NCBI RefSeq assembly: GCF_002975205.1
Contig: NZ_PCOC01000002.1
Coordinates: 1,503,001-1,567,000, forward strand
Origin: Ochrobactrum vermis
GTDB lineage: Bacteria > Pseudomonadota > Alphaproteobacteria > Rhizobiales > Rhizobiaceae
Direction: 5' to 3'
Length of the DNA: 64,000 bases
This document shows, one piece after another, positions 52,230-61,108 of this stretch. The notes under the pieces are model-generated. The model worked only from the letters and a program-made list of their open reading frames with translations. It ran no database searches and was not told where the DNA came from. Numbering within the stretch: position 1 is the stretch's first letter; every line of letters starts with the position of its first letter. A program made the position numbers and the translations under genes.

Positions 52230-53551
52230 CTCTGCACCAGCAACCCCGCTTCGCGGAGCCGGTCAGCAGCGTCGGCAAGCGTTGAAAAGGGCAGTTTCGC
52301 ACGCTCTGCCATATCGAGGATGGAATGTTCGCCATCCGCCAGATTAAGCACCCACAACAGCGCCATGGCATTTTGCGCAGCACGGCTGTCGCCACCCATG
52401 TTTCCATAGAGACCACGGCGTCCAAGCTGCGGCTCTCCCTTTGGCGACGTGTTCAGCGGCCACCAGTTTCGTTCAGCGATTTCAATGGCCTGCAAGACCA
52501 TGTTGAAAGACTGTTCGAGATAGTCCGGCTTGATGAAATCGAGATTGTCGGCCGATGTGTGATATTCTGGAAACGTGCCATAAAGGCTGCGCTGAAACAT
52601 GCCGACAGGCAGATTGAATCCCGGCGAGCAGAACTGGCGCTCGTCATAGCCATAGGGCCAGAAATCATGCATCGTCGCATGGACAAGGCCGCAATCGCCA
52701 AGAACATGGCTCATGATACGGTCTATTTCCGCATTGCCGCGACGGCTGCGCTTGTAATGCGGCCCGCCGGCATCCCCGACGCAGGACACAACCAGCCCGT
52801 GCCGGACCAGCCCCAGTTGTTCCTCGTTCTGCCTGAGCCATGCAAGAGCGCCGAAAGTCGCCGGGCCGAAAAGCAGGCGATATGTGAGGTGCGTGTCCCG
52901 CGATTGCAGCACTTCGCCAAGACGGGTCAAAAGCGCCAGTCCGGAGCAATTGTCGTTGGCCAGCGATGGATGGCAAAGATGGGCCGACAGGATGAATGTC
53001 TCGTCGGTTTCTCCCCGGTGAATGAATTCGCCGAAGGTCAGAAAACCGTCGCGGCGCTCAGCATCGATCACGACGTCATAATCACCGTCCTGCATTAACA
53101 GAAACGCCTTATGCGTCATGCAGAAGCCCCAGCCCTCCGCGTGATAGCAGGTGCGATAGGGAATGAGGTCCGGCTGGTCGGGCAGCGTGTGAATATGCTC
53201 CCTCAGCGCATTGAACGGCATTCGCGCTCGCACTGGCACGCTGAAATTCACCACATGCAAATTATGCCAGGCAAAATCGACGATGCGATTGCCGTTCACA
53301 TCCGCAATATAGGCTTCGCGGATGATCCATTCCTGCGGCGCTTTCCAGTCGTAAAGCGGTGTACCCGTCGGGACCTGATGGATGGTAAGCGGCAGATGTT
53401 CCCCGATGATGCCAAGCGTTTCGCGCACGCCATCACCGGCGAGACTACGGCAGACCGGATAAAGGCGGGCCGCAAGATCGTAGATTGCCGTCCCGTTCGA
53501 CAAGGGAGGAACGGCAATTTCAACGCCTTTGTGCCCCGCCCCTGTATCCAT
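52226..53551 (-). CDS. DUF4910 metallopeptidase-fold protein with C-terminal winged helix
   Basis: A 441-residue protein. Residues about 25-345 match the DUF2172/DUF4910 arrangement, which has an M28-aminopeptidase-like fold. Probable zinc ligands are His191 and Asp200 in AHLCHPSLANDN and His331 in PEYHTSADN. The last 70 residues look like a winged helix (HSILDMAERAKLPFSTLADA). The start is the ATG at 53551, overlapping the stop of the upstream dehydrogenase by one base; a GTG directly upstream is the alternative. Such proteins recur in polysaccharide clusters, but their reaction is not established. It may hydrolyse an amide on the sugar. Confidence 0.8.
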   Translation of the reverse strand: MDTGAGHKGVEIAVPPLSNGTAIYDLAARLYPVCRSLAGDGVRETLGIIGEHLPLTIHQVPTGTPLYDWKAPQEWIIREAYIADVNGNRIVDFAWHNLHVVNFSVPVRARMPFNALREHIHTLPDQPDLIPYRTCYHAEGWGFCMTHKAFLLMQDGDYDVVIDAERRDGFLTFGEFIHRGETDETFILSAHLCHPSLANDNCSGLALLTRLGEVLQSRDTHLTYRLLFGPATFGALAWLRQNEEQLGLVRHGLVVSCVGDAGGPHYKRSRRGNAEIDRIMSHVLGDCGLVHATMHDFWPYGYDERQFCSPGFNLPVGMFQRSLYGTFPEYHTSADNLDFIKPDYLEQSFNMVLQAIEIAERNWWPLNTSPKGEPQLGRRGLYGNMGGDSRAAQNAMALLWVLNLADGEHSILDMAERAKLPFSTLADAADRLREAGLLVQS

Positions 53552-54612
53552 CACGCTGTCGCCCGAAGCGGTTGGGCTTGCTCGTCAGCACGGCGCAGAT
53601 CGGCATCCAGCACGCCTTCCGCAATCAGCTTGCGGATGTGAGCGATGCGCTGGAAGCGCGGTCCTTCGAATTCCTCAAGCGTCAGCGTAGAGCGGCTATA
53701 GGCGGCAAGCAGTTCACGCGTACCGGCAACGGCGTCCCATTCCAGCTTTGCCTCCGGCAGCACCCGTGCCAGCTTCTCGAAGCTGACGCGGTAGGAGCGC
53801 GTATCAGGCCCAGCATCGTCCGCATATTCGATGCGGCAATCGGGAACATTGTCGGCAACAATGCCCGCAATGTCCCGGATGCGGTAATTGTGCTCCGTCG
53901 AGCCCACATTGAAGGCCTCGTTCCAGACTTTCTCGCGTGGTGCTTCCATAGCCGCCATGAAGGCGCGGGAAATATCGCGGATGTGCACGATGGGTCGCCA
54001 GGGCGTACCGTCGGACTTGAGATAAATCAGCCCTTTCGTCACCGCCCAGGCCACGAGATTGTTGAGTACGATATCGAAACGCAGGAAAGGCGAAACACCG
54101 TAAGCCGTTGCAGGCCGCAGATAGACCGGGCAGAAACTTGCATCCGCCAGTTCCCGGATTTCCTGTTCTGCCCGCACCTTGGACCGGCCATAGGCCGTCA
54201 CCGGTTTCAGCTCGCCGCTTTCATCAATCAGATCGGCATCGCTGATACCGTAATTGCTGCAGGATGAGGCGAAAAGAAAGCGCCCCACACCGGCGCGTTT
54301 GGCGGCTTTCGCCACGGCAACGCTCGCCCGATGATTGATGTCGTAGGTCAGTTCCTCGTTGAGATTGCCCAGCGGATCATTGGAGAGTGCCGCAAGATGA
54401 ATAACCGCATCAAACCCCTCCAGATCGCGTGGCGATACATCGCGCACGTCCTTTCGGATGGTCGGCACGTTCATGACGGCGCCGCCTTCTTCGAATAGAC
54501 AATGTTCGTAGAGGCCAATGTCATAGCCGGACACGTCATGTCCCGCATTCATGAGGACCGGCACCATGACCGACCCGATATAGCCCTGATTGCCCGTAAC
54601 CAGTACTTTCAT
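53551..54612 (-). CDS. Extended SDR, NAD-dependent epimerase/dehydratase family
   Basis: A 353-residue nucleotide-sugar dehydrogenase/epimerase. The Rossmann loop GNQGYIGS lies at residues 7-14. The catalytic set is SSCSNYG with Tyr-x3-Lys in [10 protein letters not shown], followed by the substrate-binding element LRPATAYG and [11 protein letters not shown]. The start ATG at 54612 has GAGGAG upstream; earlier in-frame starts lack domain content. It is translationally coupled to the DUF4910 gene. It may be the 4,6-dehydratase, 4-epimerase or 4-ketoreductase of the modified sugar. It is closer in feel to UDP-glucose 4-epimerase-type proteins than to RfbG. Confidence 0.85.
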   Translation of the reverse strand: MKVLVTGNQGYIGSVMVPVLMNAGHDVSGYDIGLYEHCLFEEGGAVMNVPTIRKDVRDVSPRDLEGFDAVIHLAALSNDPLGNLNEELTYDINHRASVAVAKAAKRAGVGRFLFASSCSNYGISDADLIDESGELKPVTAYGRSKVRAEQEIRELADASFCPVYLRPATAYGVSPFLRFDIVLNNLVAWAVTKGLIYLKSDGTPWRPIVHIRDISRAFMAAMEAPREKVWNEAFNVGSTEHNYRIRDIAGIVADNVPDCRIEYADDAGPDTRSYRVSFEKLARVLPEAKLEWDAVAGTRELLAAYSRSTLTLEEFEGPRFQRIAHIRKLIAEGVLDADLRRADEQAQPLRATA

Positions 54613-54732
54613 GTCCGACTCCTCAAGCTTCCATAAATGCATGTTAGCCAGAGAGGGCCGGAGCGACGACTTGACCGAAGGCATGTCCGGTTAGGACAAC
54701 CGTTTATAAAAAAGCGTGAAACGGCGTATCGC

Positions 54733-56055
54733 CTACCTCTTTTGGATGTCCTGCAAGCGCGCAGCACTGCCGATCAACAAAAGCCAGTCGGCTCCGCCGC
54801 CGTCATTTTGTGCCTGCTTCGGCATGTAGCTCGCAATTGATCCGTCGACCTTCGGCTGGCCCGCATCCGCGAACGTGCCGGAAACCGGATCGTACCAGAC
54901 TGCCTTCCAGCCTTGTTTGACCACCGCTTTCTGCACCGCAAAACCACCGGCGTCGCCATAGATCACTGACAATGTGCCGTCAGGCAGTGATGCGGCATAG
55001 TTTTCCGCGCCTGCCAAAATAGCTCCTTCGCTATCAGGCTGGAGCTGCGGCCATGGCAGCTTATCGAAGAGCCTCTTTAACGCGGTCATCGACCGCGCGC
55101 CGGGGCTGTCGAGCGCTTCCTGCCAGGTGCGATCAGCCGTGGAGATCCCCGGCCCGGTGAAATGCCAAATGGGGTTATTACCAAAGAACTGCCCGGCGGC
55201 ACCCGCCAACAACGCGCCATAGGCATTACGACGGATCGTCCGCGCAGTCGTCTCCCGCTCGAACTCATAGCCCGATTCCAGCAAAATAACCGGCATCTTT
55301 GCCGCTTTTCGCCGTGCGGAAATCGCTGCATGAACATCGTCATACGTATAAACCGTATCGAAACTCAGCCAGGGCTGATCGGCCCAGAGTTCCGCCGTAT
55401 TGGTCTTGCGACCAGAGTGCACGGTTTGGAGGGCGCCTGGAGCAACAAGCGCTATGCCTTCAGCCAGATCAGAGACAAGCCGCCGATCCGGCGCATCAAA
55501 ATCTCCGCCCAAGACCCAGACAATATTATGAAATTCCGCAAATCGCCGAGCAATCGTCTGACCATAGACACGCATTTTTTCCGGACCGGCAGCCTGCGCC
55601 TTGGAGAACCAACCCTGGTTGCCGCCGTTCACCCCAAGGTAGGCGGGAGCAAGAAAAACGACGAAGCCGAGTTCTTCCGCACGCCCGATCACCCAGGCGG
55701 CGTGATCGAAATATTTCGGGTTGAGTTCGCCGAAGGCATCGCCCTTGAAAGGCTTTTCGCCATAGGCGTTGGCGGGCGGATGGCTCGAGAAGTAGTGCTC
55801 AACAAGACTGACCAGAATTGTATTGAAGCCACGTTTCCTGCGATCCTGAAGATAGGTCTCGACATCCTCGCGCTTCAATTCTGCGATCAGAGACCACGCG
55901 GTATCGCCTTGCAACAGGAACGGCTTGCCCGTCGCATCCTCGAATATGCGCCGTTCCTGTCCGATCTTGATTGGAAACAGATCCGCAGCATATGTCGGCT
56001 TCACTACCGTCGCCAGCAGGCTTGCGGCGATCAAGGCCGCTGCGAAGTGCTTCAT
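54733..56055 (-). CDS. Secreted DUF4038/GH140-like glycoside hydrolase
   Basis: A 440-residue exported protein. The signal peptide is residues 1-23 (FAAALIAASLLATVVKPTYA). The (beta/alpha)8 barrel of the DUF4038 family runs from about 35 to 340, opening with FLLQGDTAWSLI (46-57). Candidate catalytic acids are Asp185 in VLGGDFDA and Glu260 in ILLESGYE, at positions comparable with the apiosidase family GH140. The C-terminal 90 residues form a small beta domain (GTLSVIYGDAGGFAVQ). Its ATG overlaps the end of the aminotransferase gene. A hydrolase inside a synthesis operon suggests trimming or turnover of the polymer; the target linkage is unknown. Confidence 0.83.
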   Translation of the reverse strand: MKHFAAALIAASLLATVVKPTYAADLFPIKIGQERRIFEDATGKPFLLQGDTAWSLIAELKREDVETYLQDRRKRGFNTILVSLVEHYFSSHPPANAYGEKPFKGDAFGELNPKYFDHAAWVIGRAEELGFVVFLAPAYLGVNGGNQGWFSKAQAAGPEKMRVYGQTIARRFAEFHNIVWVLGGDFDAPDRRLVSDLAEGIALVAPGALQTVHSGRKTNTAELWADQPWLSFDTVYTYDDVHAAISARRKAAKMPVILLESGYEFERETTARTIRRNAYGALLAGAAGQFFGNNPIWHFTGPGISTADRTWQEALDSPGARSMTALKRLFDKLPWPQLQPDSEGAILAGAENYAASLPDGTLSVIYGDAGGFAVQKAVVKQGWKAVWYDPVSGTFADAGQPKVDGSIASYMPKQAQNDGGGADWLLLIGSAARLQDIQKR

Positions 56056-57407
56056 CGCATCGTCGGCGGATAGGTCGGTGCATTGTTGAAGCGGCGATAG
56101 ACCACCTGCGACGGACGCCCCGTCAGATAGGAACTGACGCCGTCGTTCAAGGCGCGAACATAAATGCCGAGCGCGCCATCAATTGCATCCACCGTGCGTG
56201 CAATATCGGTATCGCTGTGGGTGTAGCTCACGACCAGCGACGGCATCAGCACGCCGCGCCGGATCGTCTCCTGAAGAAACAGAGTACGAAATGCCTGCGA
56301 CGGCTGGCCATTCTCGTCGAACGTGCCATAGGCGAGACAACACGGACGTCCGAAGAGCCGGACGTGGTTCTGCAGCCCGTGACTGGCAATCACCGCATTC
56401 ACACCCTCTGCCAGTTTGGAGCCTTGCTCGTGGAGCCTTTCGATCACCGGTTCGTCGCGATAGATCGTCATGGTGGCAATCGCCGCAGCCAAGGCATGGG
56501 TTTCCGCGCCATGTGTGGTCGAAAGCAGGAATACGCGAGGATGGTCAGTCTGGGTCAGACCGCCGAGCTGCATATATTCCGCTTTGCCTGCGAGTGCGGA
56601 AACCGCAAAACCATTACCCAGCGCCTTGCCGAAACAGGAAAGATCAGGTTCGACATCATAAAGCTTCTGCGCCCCGCGCATATGCCAGCGAAAACCGGTA
56701 ATCATCTCGTCCAGAATGAACAAAGCGCCGTTTTCATGGGCGATACGTTTTGCTTCCTGCAGGAAATTATTCTGCGGTTCATCTGCACGTGCCGGTTCGA
56801 GGATGATGGCCGCGATACGGCCCGGATAATCCTCGAACAAGGCTTGTACGCTCGCAATGTCATTGTAGCGGAACGTCGCCGTCAGAGCTGAAACCGATGC
56901 AGGAATGCCTGCATTCATCTTCGTCGTTCCGATGAACCAGTCATCGCTGGAAAAGAACGGATGATCGGCGCAGCAGGCAACCATGTCGCGTCCCGTATAG
57001 GCGCGTGCGAGCCGTACCGCGCCAGACGTCGTATCCGAGCCGTCCTTGCAGAATTTCACCATTTCCGCGCCGTCGATCAACTCCAGAAAGCTTTCCGCGC
57101 ATTCGACTTCGATGGCGCTTGGCCGCGTGAAATTGCATCCGTCCTGCAAGGCGTCGCGCACGGCACGCACAACGGGCGGATAGGCGTGGCCAAGTCCGAC
57201 GGCACGATTGCCCATGCCATATTCGATATATTCATGGCCATCGACGTCGAAGACATGCGAGCCGGAACCGCGCTGGATAAAACCTGGCGCCAGAACCGGA
57301 TACTGGTCGTCGCCCTTGGCATAGGTGTGACAGCCGCCCGGAATAAGCGCGTGCGCCTTGCTGGCAAGCAATTGGGAATTGCGGAACTGCGATGTGAAAA
57401 GGTTCAT
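56052..57407 (-). CDS. Class III aminotransferase, glutamate-1-semialdehyde aminomutase-like
   Basis: A 451-residue PLP enzyme. The Schiff-base lysine is Lys261 in CFGKALGNGF, with Asp233 in ILDEMITGFR for the cofactor ring and the phosphate loop KDGSDTTSG at 121-129. It resembles HemL, but HemL usually has SGTEAT where this protein has GSDTTS, and the context is a polysaccharide operon, so a sugar or short-chain aldehyde substrate is more likely than tetrapyrrole synthesis. The start ATG at 57407 has AAGGAG upstream. It lies between the GT4 gene and the secreted hydrolase, coupled to the latter. Confidence 0.85.
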   Translation of the reverse strand: MNLFTSQFRNSQLLASKAHALIPGGCHTYAKGDDQYPVLAPGFIQRGSGSHVFDVDGHEYIEYGMGNRAVGLGHAYPPVVRAVRDALQDGCNFTRPSAIEVECAESFLELIDGAEMVKFCKDGSDTTSGAVRLARAYTGRDMVACCADHPFFSSDDWFIGTTKMNAGIPASVSALTATFRYNDIASVQALFEDYPGRIAAIILEPARADEPQNNFLQEAKRIAHENGALFILDEMITGFRWHMRGAQKLYDVEPDLSCFGKALGNGFAVSALAGKAEYMQLGGLTQTDHPRVFLLSTTHGAETHALAAAIATMTIYRDEPVIERLHEQGSKLAEGVNAVIASHGLQNHVRLFGRPCCLAYGTFDENGQPSQAFRTLFLQETIRRGVLMPSLVVSYTHSDTDIARTVDAIDGALGIYVRALNDGVSSYLTGRPSQVVYRRFNNAPTYPPTMR

Positions 57408-57433
57408 GCCCCTTCTCCTTTGTTATTCACGGT

Positions 57434-58666
57434 TCATGCTGCAGACCATCTTGTATGCAGACGCTCGCGCACTTGGCGCAGCCAGTTCTTGACCGGTTTC
57501 GGCAGGCGGCTGCGCAGACTTGAATGAAGTGCGTTCGGCATCGCCCATTGCGAAAGCGCCAGCGGCGCGGCAATGGCGGGCCGATCCTCGGCCAGATTCT
57601 CAAGAAGGCCCGCATAAGCGCGCCCGGCAATATCGTTATCAAAGACCGTTTCAACTTTCCGCTGAGCGGCACTTGCCATGCCGGCCAGCAGTTCGCGGTC
57701 ATGTGCAAGCCTGTTGATGTGACGTGCCGCCTGACGGAAATCGCCCACGGGGAACAGAAGTCCATCTTCGCCATCGGTGACGATAGTATCGGTCACACCG
57801 GCAATCTTTGAAACGACGGCTGGGCATCCCTGGCTCATCGCCTCGATGAGTGTCAGACCGAACCCTTCAAAGCGCGACGGCATGACCATGACGTCATGCT
57901 GGCTCACCAGCCAGGGCACATCGGAAGGCGCAACCCAGCCGGTAAAACTGACTTTGTCGCCGAATGGCGCAAGGCGATTGCGCAACTCTTCCAGATCGGG
58001 ACCATTTCCCGCAACGGTCAGGTGATAATGGCAGTCGAGCCCGCGCAGAATGTTCGGCAACCAGAAAATGCCCTTGGAATTATCCTCCATCCGTCCCAGA
58101 TAAAGCAGCCGTAGCGGGCTGCGCTCATCCAGTCGTACGACGTTGCGCGACAGATGAATGTCACGGTTCAGCCCGTGCGGAATGACCAGCGTGCGCGCCG
58201 CATCGAAACCGTGCTGACGCACCAGATCGTCGCGGCAGCGTTTCGAGACGCCGACCGTCGCGTGGACATGATCGCGGATCGCTCTTGCCGCAGCATAGGT
58301 GCCGGGCGTGATGTTATGCACGATCATGACGCGCAGGATATCGGCTGGCAAATAGCGTACCAGATTGGTTTCAAAACGGTTCGAGAGAACATTGACGAAA
58401 ACGGCGTCGAAACGGTTTTCCCGCAGAAAGCCGATCATATGCCTGGCGCGCGTTTCTTCATCCAGCACGCCCATACGGTCGATGGCATCGCCCTTGCGAA
58501 GCGCATCCTCTAGTCCCTGTCCAGCGGGCACGCTGATGGTGTCGCCCGCCGCACCTGCGGCAAGCCAGCGGAGCTCCACACCCGACTGGCCGAGCGAAGA
58601 GCGCAGCCGTGTGAAAACCGAATAGGTCCCGCCGATGTGGGGACGGACAAAGTAAGCACATTTCAT
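57434..58666 (-). CDS. GT4-family glycosyltransferase
   Basis: A 410-residue GT-B glycosyltransferase. The start is the ATG at 58666 (MKCAYFVRPHIGGTYSVF); the frame is open to 59023 but the extension is non-coding in character. Seen: VPAGQGLEDALRK, IVHNITPGTY, LVIPHGLNRDIHLS, YLGRMEDNSKG at the domain junction and the E-x7-E region EGFGLTLIEAMSQGCPAVVSK. It heads the operon GT4-aminotransferase-hydrolase on the minus strand, divergent from the pyruvyl-transferase-family gene. It adds one sugar during assembly of the lipid-linked repeat unit; the donor is unknown. Confidence 0.9.
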   Translation of the reverse strand: MKCAYFVRPHIGGTYSVFTRLRSSLGQSGVELRWLAAGAAGDTISVPAGQGLEDALRKGDAIDRMGVLDEETRARHMIGFLRENRFDAVFVNVLSNRFETNLVRYLPADILRVMIVHNITPGTYAAARAIRDHVHATVGVSKRCRDDLVRQHGFDAARTLVIPHGLNRDIHLSRNVVRLDERSPLRLLYLGRMEDNSKGIFWLPNILRGLDCHYHLTVAGNGPDLEELRNRLAPFGDKVSFTGWVAPSDVPWLVSQHDVMVMPSRFEGFGLTLIEAMSQGCPAVVSKIAGVTDTIVTDGEDGLLFPVGDFRQAARHINRLAHDRELLAGMASAAQRKVETVFDNDIAGRAYAGLLENLAEDRPAIAAPLALSQWAMPNALHSSLRSRLPKPVKNWLRQVRERLHTRWSAA

Positions 58667-58920
58667 CGCCAGAACCTTGTTACCACATGGACATTTCAAG
58701 GGAGACAAGACTTCGAGGGAACAACTCCCTCGAAGCCTTACTCCGGTATATCGGGGGGCAATGGATATACCGCTGGCCAGTGTATCGAAATTGCGATGAC
58801 GCGCATTTCGGCTATGAGGGGTACACCCCCTCCTACAATAGAGGATGGTGTTCACCCTTCTGCCAGTTTTCCTGACGAGGCGTCCGGCATTAGCCTGTCG
58901 CTGTAATGGGAGAAACGCAT
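58667..58920. promoter_or_regulatory. Divergent promoter region with three hairpins
   Basis: A 254-base gap with no gene. Perfect inverted repeats are CTTCGAGGGA-ACAAC-TCCCTCGAAG (58711-58735, ten pairs), CGGTATATC with GATATACCG (58744-58752 and 58764-58772, nine pairs) and GAGGGG with CCCCTC (58816-58821 and 58827-58832). They could be operators or leader structures of the two divergent transcripts. Confidence 0.6.
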
Positions 58921-60171
58921 ATGAGAATAGGTCTTCTCGGGCAGTTCGGTTCCGGCAACACCGGCAATGACGGTTCGCTGGAAGCCATGTTGCAGCTCCT
59001 GAAGCGCAACTGTCCCGATGCACAACTCGTTTGCATCTGCTCCAAACCAGACGTCGTCACGCAGACATTCGATGTTCCGGCCCAGCCTGTCTCCCGCCCG
59101 GATCCATCAAATTGGATACTCAGGGCAATCAACAAGGCATTGTTGCATTTTCCCCGCCGAATAGTCGGCTTTTGCTGCGCGCTTCTGCTTGCCTCTCAGC
59201 TCGATCTCATTGTTGTGCCGGGCACCGGCATACTGGATGATTTCAACGAGAACCCCTTCGGCTGGCCATTCGCAATGTTACGGTGGTCCCTGGCGGCAAA
59301 GCTTGCCAGCACGCGTCTGATTTTTGTGTCGATCGGTGCCGGACCAGTCGCGCATCCGTTGAGCCGGGTCTTCATTCGTTGGGCTTCCATGCTGGCGGCT
59401 TTCCGTTCCTATCGAGATCAGGTTTCCCATGACTTTATGAAGCGGCTGGGCGTAAACAACGCCGGGGATTTCGTCAGTGCAGACATCGCCTTTGCTCTAC
59501 CGACGGTTCCAGATGAACATCGGACCGGCTCGGATCAATGCGTGGGCATCGGCGTCATGATCTATCGCGGATGGAAAAAGAACGAGAATGACGGCGATGC
59601 CATCTACGCTGAATACCTCGCCAAAATGACAACGCTTGTAAAAAAACTTGTGACCGGCGGTCGTCAAGTCCGTCTGCTGATTGGCGGCAAGGGCGATATA
59701 GAGGCGGCAGGCGATATACTGGAGCGACTTACCCCGGCTGAAGCGGAAAATGTCGTATTTGAACCGATCGCATCCCTGCATGAGCTCATGCAGCAGATCG
59801 CCAAGACAGACATCGTCATCGCCAGTCGCTACCACAACATCGTCTGCGCTCTGGCTATGAAGCGCCCGACAATCTCGCTGGCTTATGCGAGCAAGAACGA
59901 TGCATTGTTGCAGGATACCGGGCTCGAGGCATTCTGCCACCAGATCGAAAGCTTCGATCCTGCAACCATCCTCTCCCAGGTCGATCTTGCTTTCGAGCAA
60001 CGAACAACATTGGTCAGGAAAGTGCAGGCCGGAGTGGAGCAGTATCACAACCGGTTGGCGAGGCAGGAAGAAATTCTCCGCGCCACTTTTCTCGATAGTG
60101 TCAGGCAGGCGACTGATCCCGCAATTCAGTCACCGCGCGCACTTCGCCAGGCAGACCGTTTCAACAGATAG
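58921..60171 (+). CDS. Polysaccharide pyruvyl transferase family protein
   Basis: A 416-residue protein. The N-terminus IGLLGQFGSGNTGNDGSLEA shows the GxxGNxGD-like opening typical of this family. Later segments are VVPGTGILDD, VSIGAGPVAHP, RSYRDQVSHDFMKRLG and IVIASRYHNIVCALAMKRPT, the last with the conserved family histidine. The start is the ATG at 58921 with GGGAG upstream; an in-frame ATG 15 bases earlier would put the ribosome site inside the gene. It is the second member of the family in the window. It converges with the GT2 gene with a 46-base overlap. It may add ketal-pyruvate to the polymer. Confidence 0.85.
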   Translation: MRIGLLGQFGSGNTGNDGSLEAMLQLLKRNCPDAQLVCICSKPDVVTQTFDVPAQPVSRPDPSNWILRAINKALLHFPRRIVGFCCALLLASQLDLIVVPGTGILDDFNENPFGWPFAMLRWSLAAKLASTRLIFVSIGAGPVAHPLSRVFIRWASMLAAFRSYRDQVSHDFMKRLGVNNAGDFVSADIAFALPTVPDEHRTGSDQCVGIGVMIYRGWKKNENDGDAIYAEYLAKMTTLVKKLVTGGRQVRLLIGGKGDIEAAGDILERLTPAEAENVVFEPIASLHELMQQIAKTDIVIASRYHNIVCALAMKRPTISLAYASKNDALLQDTGLEAFCHQIESFDPATILSQVDLAFEQRTTLVRKVQAGVEQYHNRLARQEEILRATFLDSVRQATDPAIQSPRALRQADRFNR

Positions 60172-61097
60172 TCGAAGGGTGGAATGACTGCCAGCAATGG
60201 CTCCCGCTTCAGCGCGAACGCCATCAGCGAACCCGCCACCTTCGGTCGCCGTGCCAGATTGGAGATTGCAGACCAATAGGCGCGCTTCGTCAGGCAATCC
60301 TGAACCATTGCAAACAAACGATGCCGGTGCGGCAGGCAGGCGCCCTCATGATCGAAGAATGACCGAAAGCCAGCCTCGAATTCCCGATTCCAGGACAGGA
60401 TGCCATTCACCATCGCCGATTGGTTCTGGGGGTGCGAACGCGCAAAAGCCTGGGTCTGGCTGGTTGAAGCAATGGAACCGCGTGTTGCGATGCGCAACCA
60501 CATTTCAAGATCGTCGGTATGGGAAAGTGACGTGCGGTAATAACCCACCTCTTTCTGGATCGCAGTTCTGACGACCGCCGTCGGGCCGGTAATGGGATTG
60601 AACGCATGCCGGCAGGCAAATTCAATAAACTCTTCCCCGGATGATATTCTCCACTCATTCGACACCAGCCCGCTGGCCGTCAGGCGGGGCGCGCTGTCTT
60701 CAGCTTTTATCCTGCCTGTCGCACCATGCGCGAGGTGAATATCCGCATGGTGCGACAGCACTTTTGTCGCCCTCTCCAACGCACCTTGCGCCAACAGGTC
60801 ATCCGAACACAGGATCAGGAAATAGTCGGATGCGGCCCAGTCTATGGCTTCGTTGAATGAAGCATGTGGCCCCAGATTTTTCGGACGAAGCAGCAACTCG
60901 ACGCGGCTGTCGCTGGCTGCAAGCCCCCTTGCCACCGCAACGCTGTTGTCAGTTGAGGCATTGTCGATGATGAGCAGACGGACATTGACGCCCGATTGCT
61001 GCAAAACGCTGTTGGCGCAGGCGGAAAGATAGCGACCGTAATTGAAGTTGGGAATGGCAACATCGATCGTCGGCGGTTCCAGTTTGCATTCGTTCAT
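60126..61097 (-). CDS. GT2-family glycosyltransferase
   Basis: A 323-residue GT-A glycosyltransferase. The start is the ATG at 61097; the frame is open far upstream, but that part lies across the flippase gene and is not coding. Seen: IDVAIPNFNYGRYLSACANS at 10-29, LLIIDNASTDNS, the metal-binding region YFLILCSDDLL with SDD in the DxD place, and a THTDDLEMWLR-like acceptor loop (SLSHTDDLEMWLRIA). It follows the flippase gene by 11 bases on the minus strand. It probably adds a residue to the lipid-linked repeat unit. Confidence 0.88.
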   Translation of the reverse strand: MNECKLEPPTIDVAIPNFNYGRYLSACANSVLQQSGVNVRLLIIDNASTDNSVAVARGLAASDSRVELLLRPKNLGPHASFNEAIDWAASDYFLILCSDDLLAQGALERATKVLSHHADIHLAHGATGRIKAEDSAPRLTASGLVSNEWRISSGEEFIEFACRHAFNPITGPTAVVRTAIQKEVGYYRTSLSHTDDLEMWLRIATRGSIASTSQTQAFARSHPQNQSAMVNGILSWNREFEAGFRSFFDHEGACLPHRHRLFAMVQDCLTKRAYWSAISNLARRPKVAGSLMAFALKREPLLAVIPPFDYLLKRSAWRSARGD

Positions 61098-61108
61098 GAC
61101 AAACCGTC

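Noticed and set aside
54700..54732. GCGTGAAACGG resembling the intergenic repeat
   Set aside because: Only about 11 bases match, with no terminal TTAGAGC or second half, so it may be chance.
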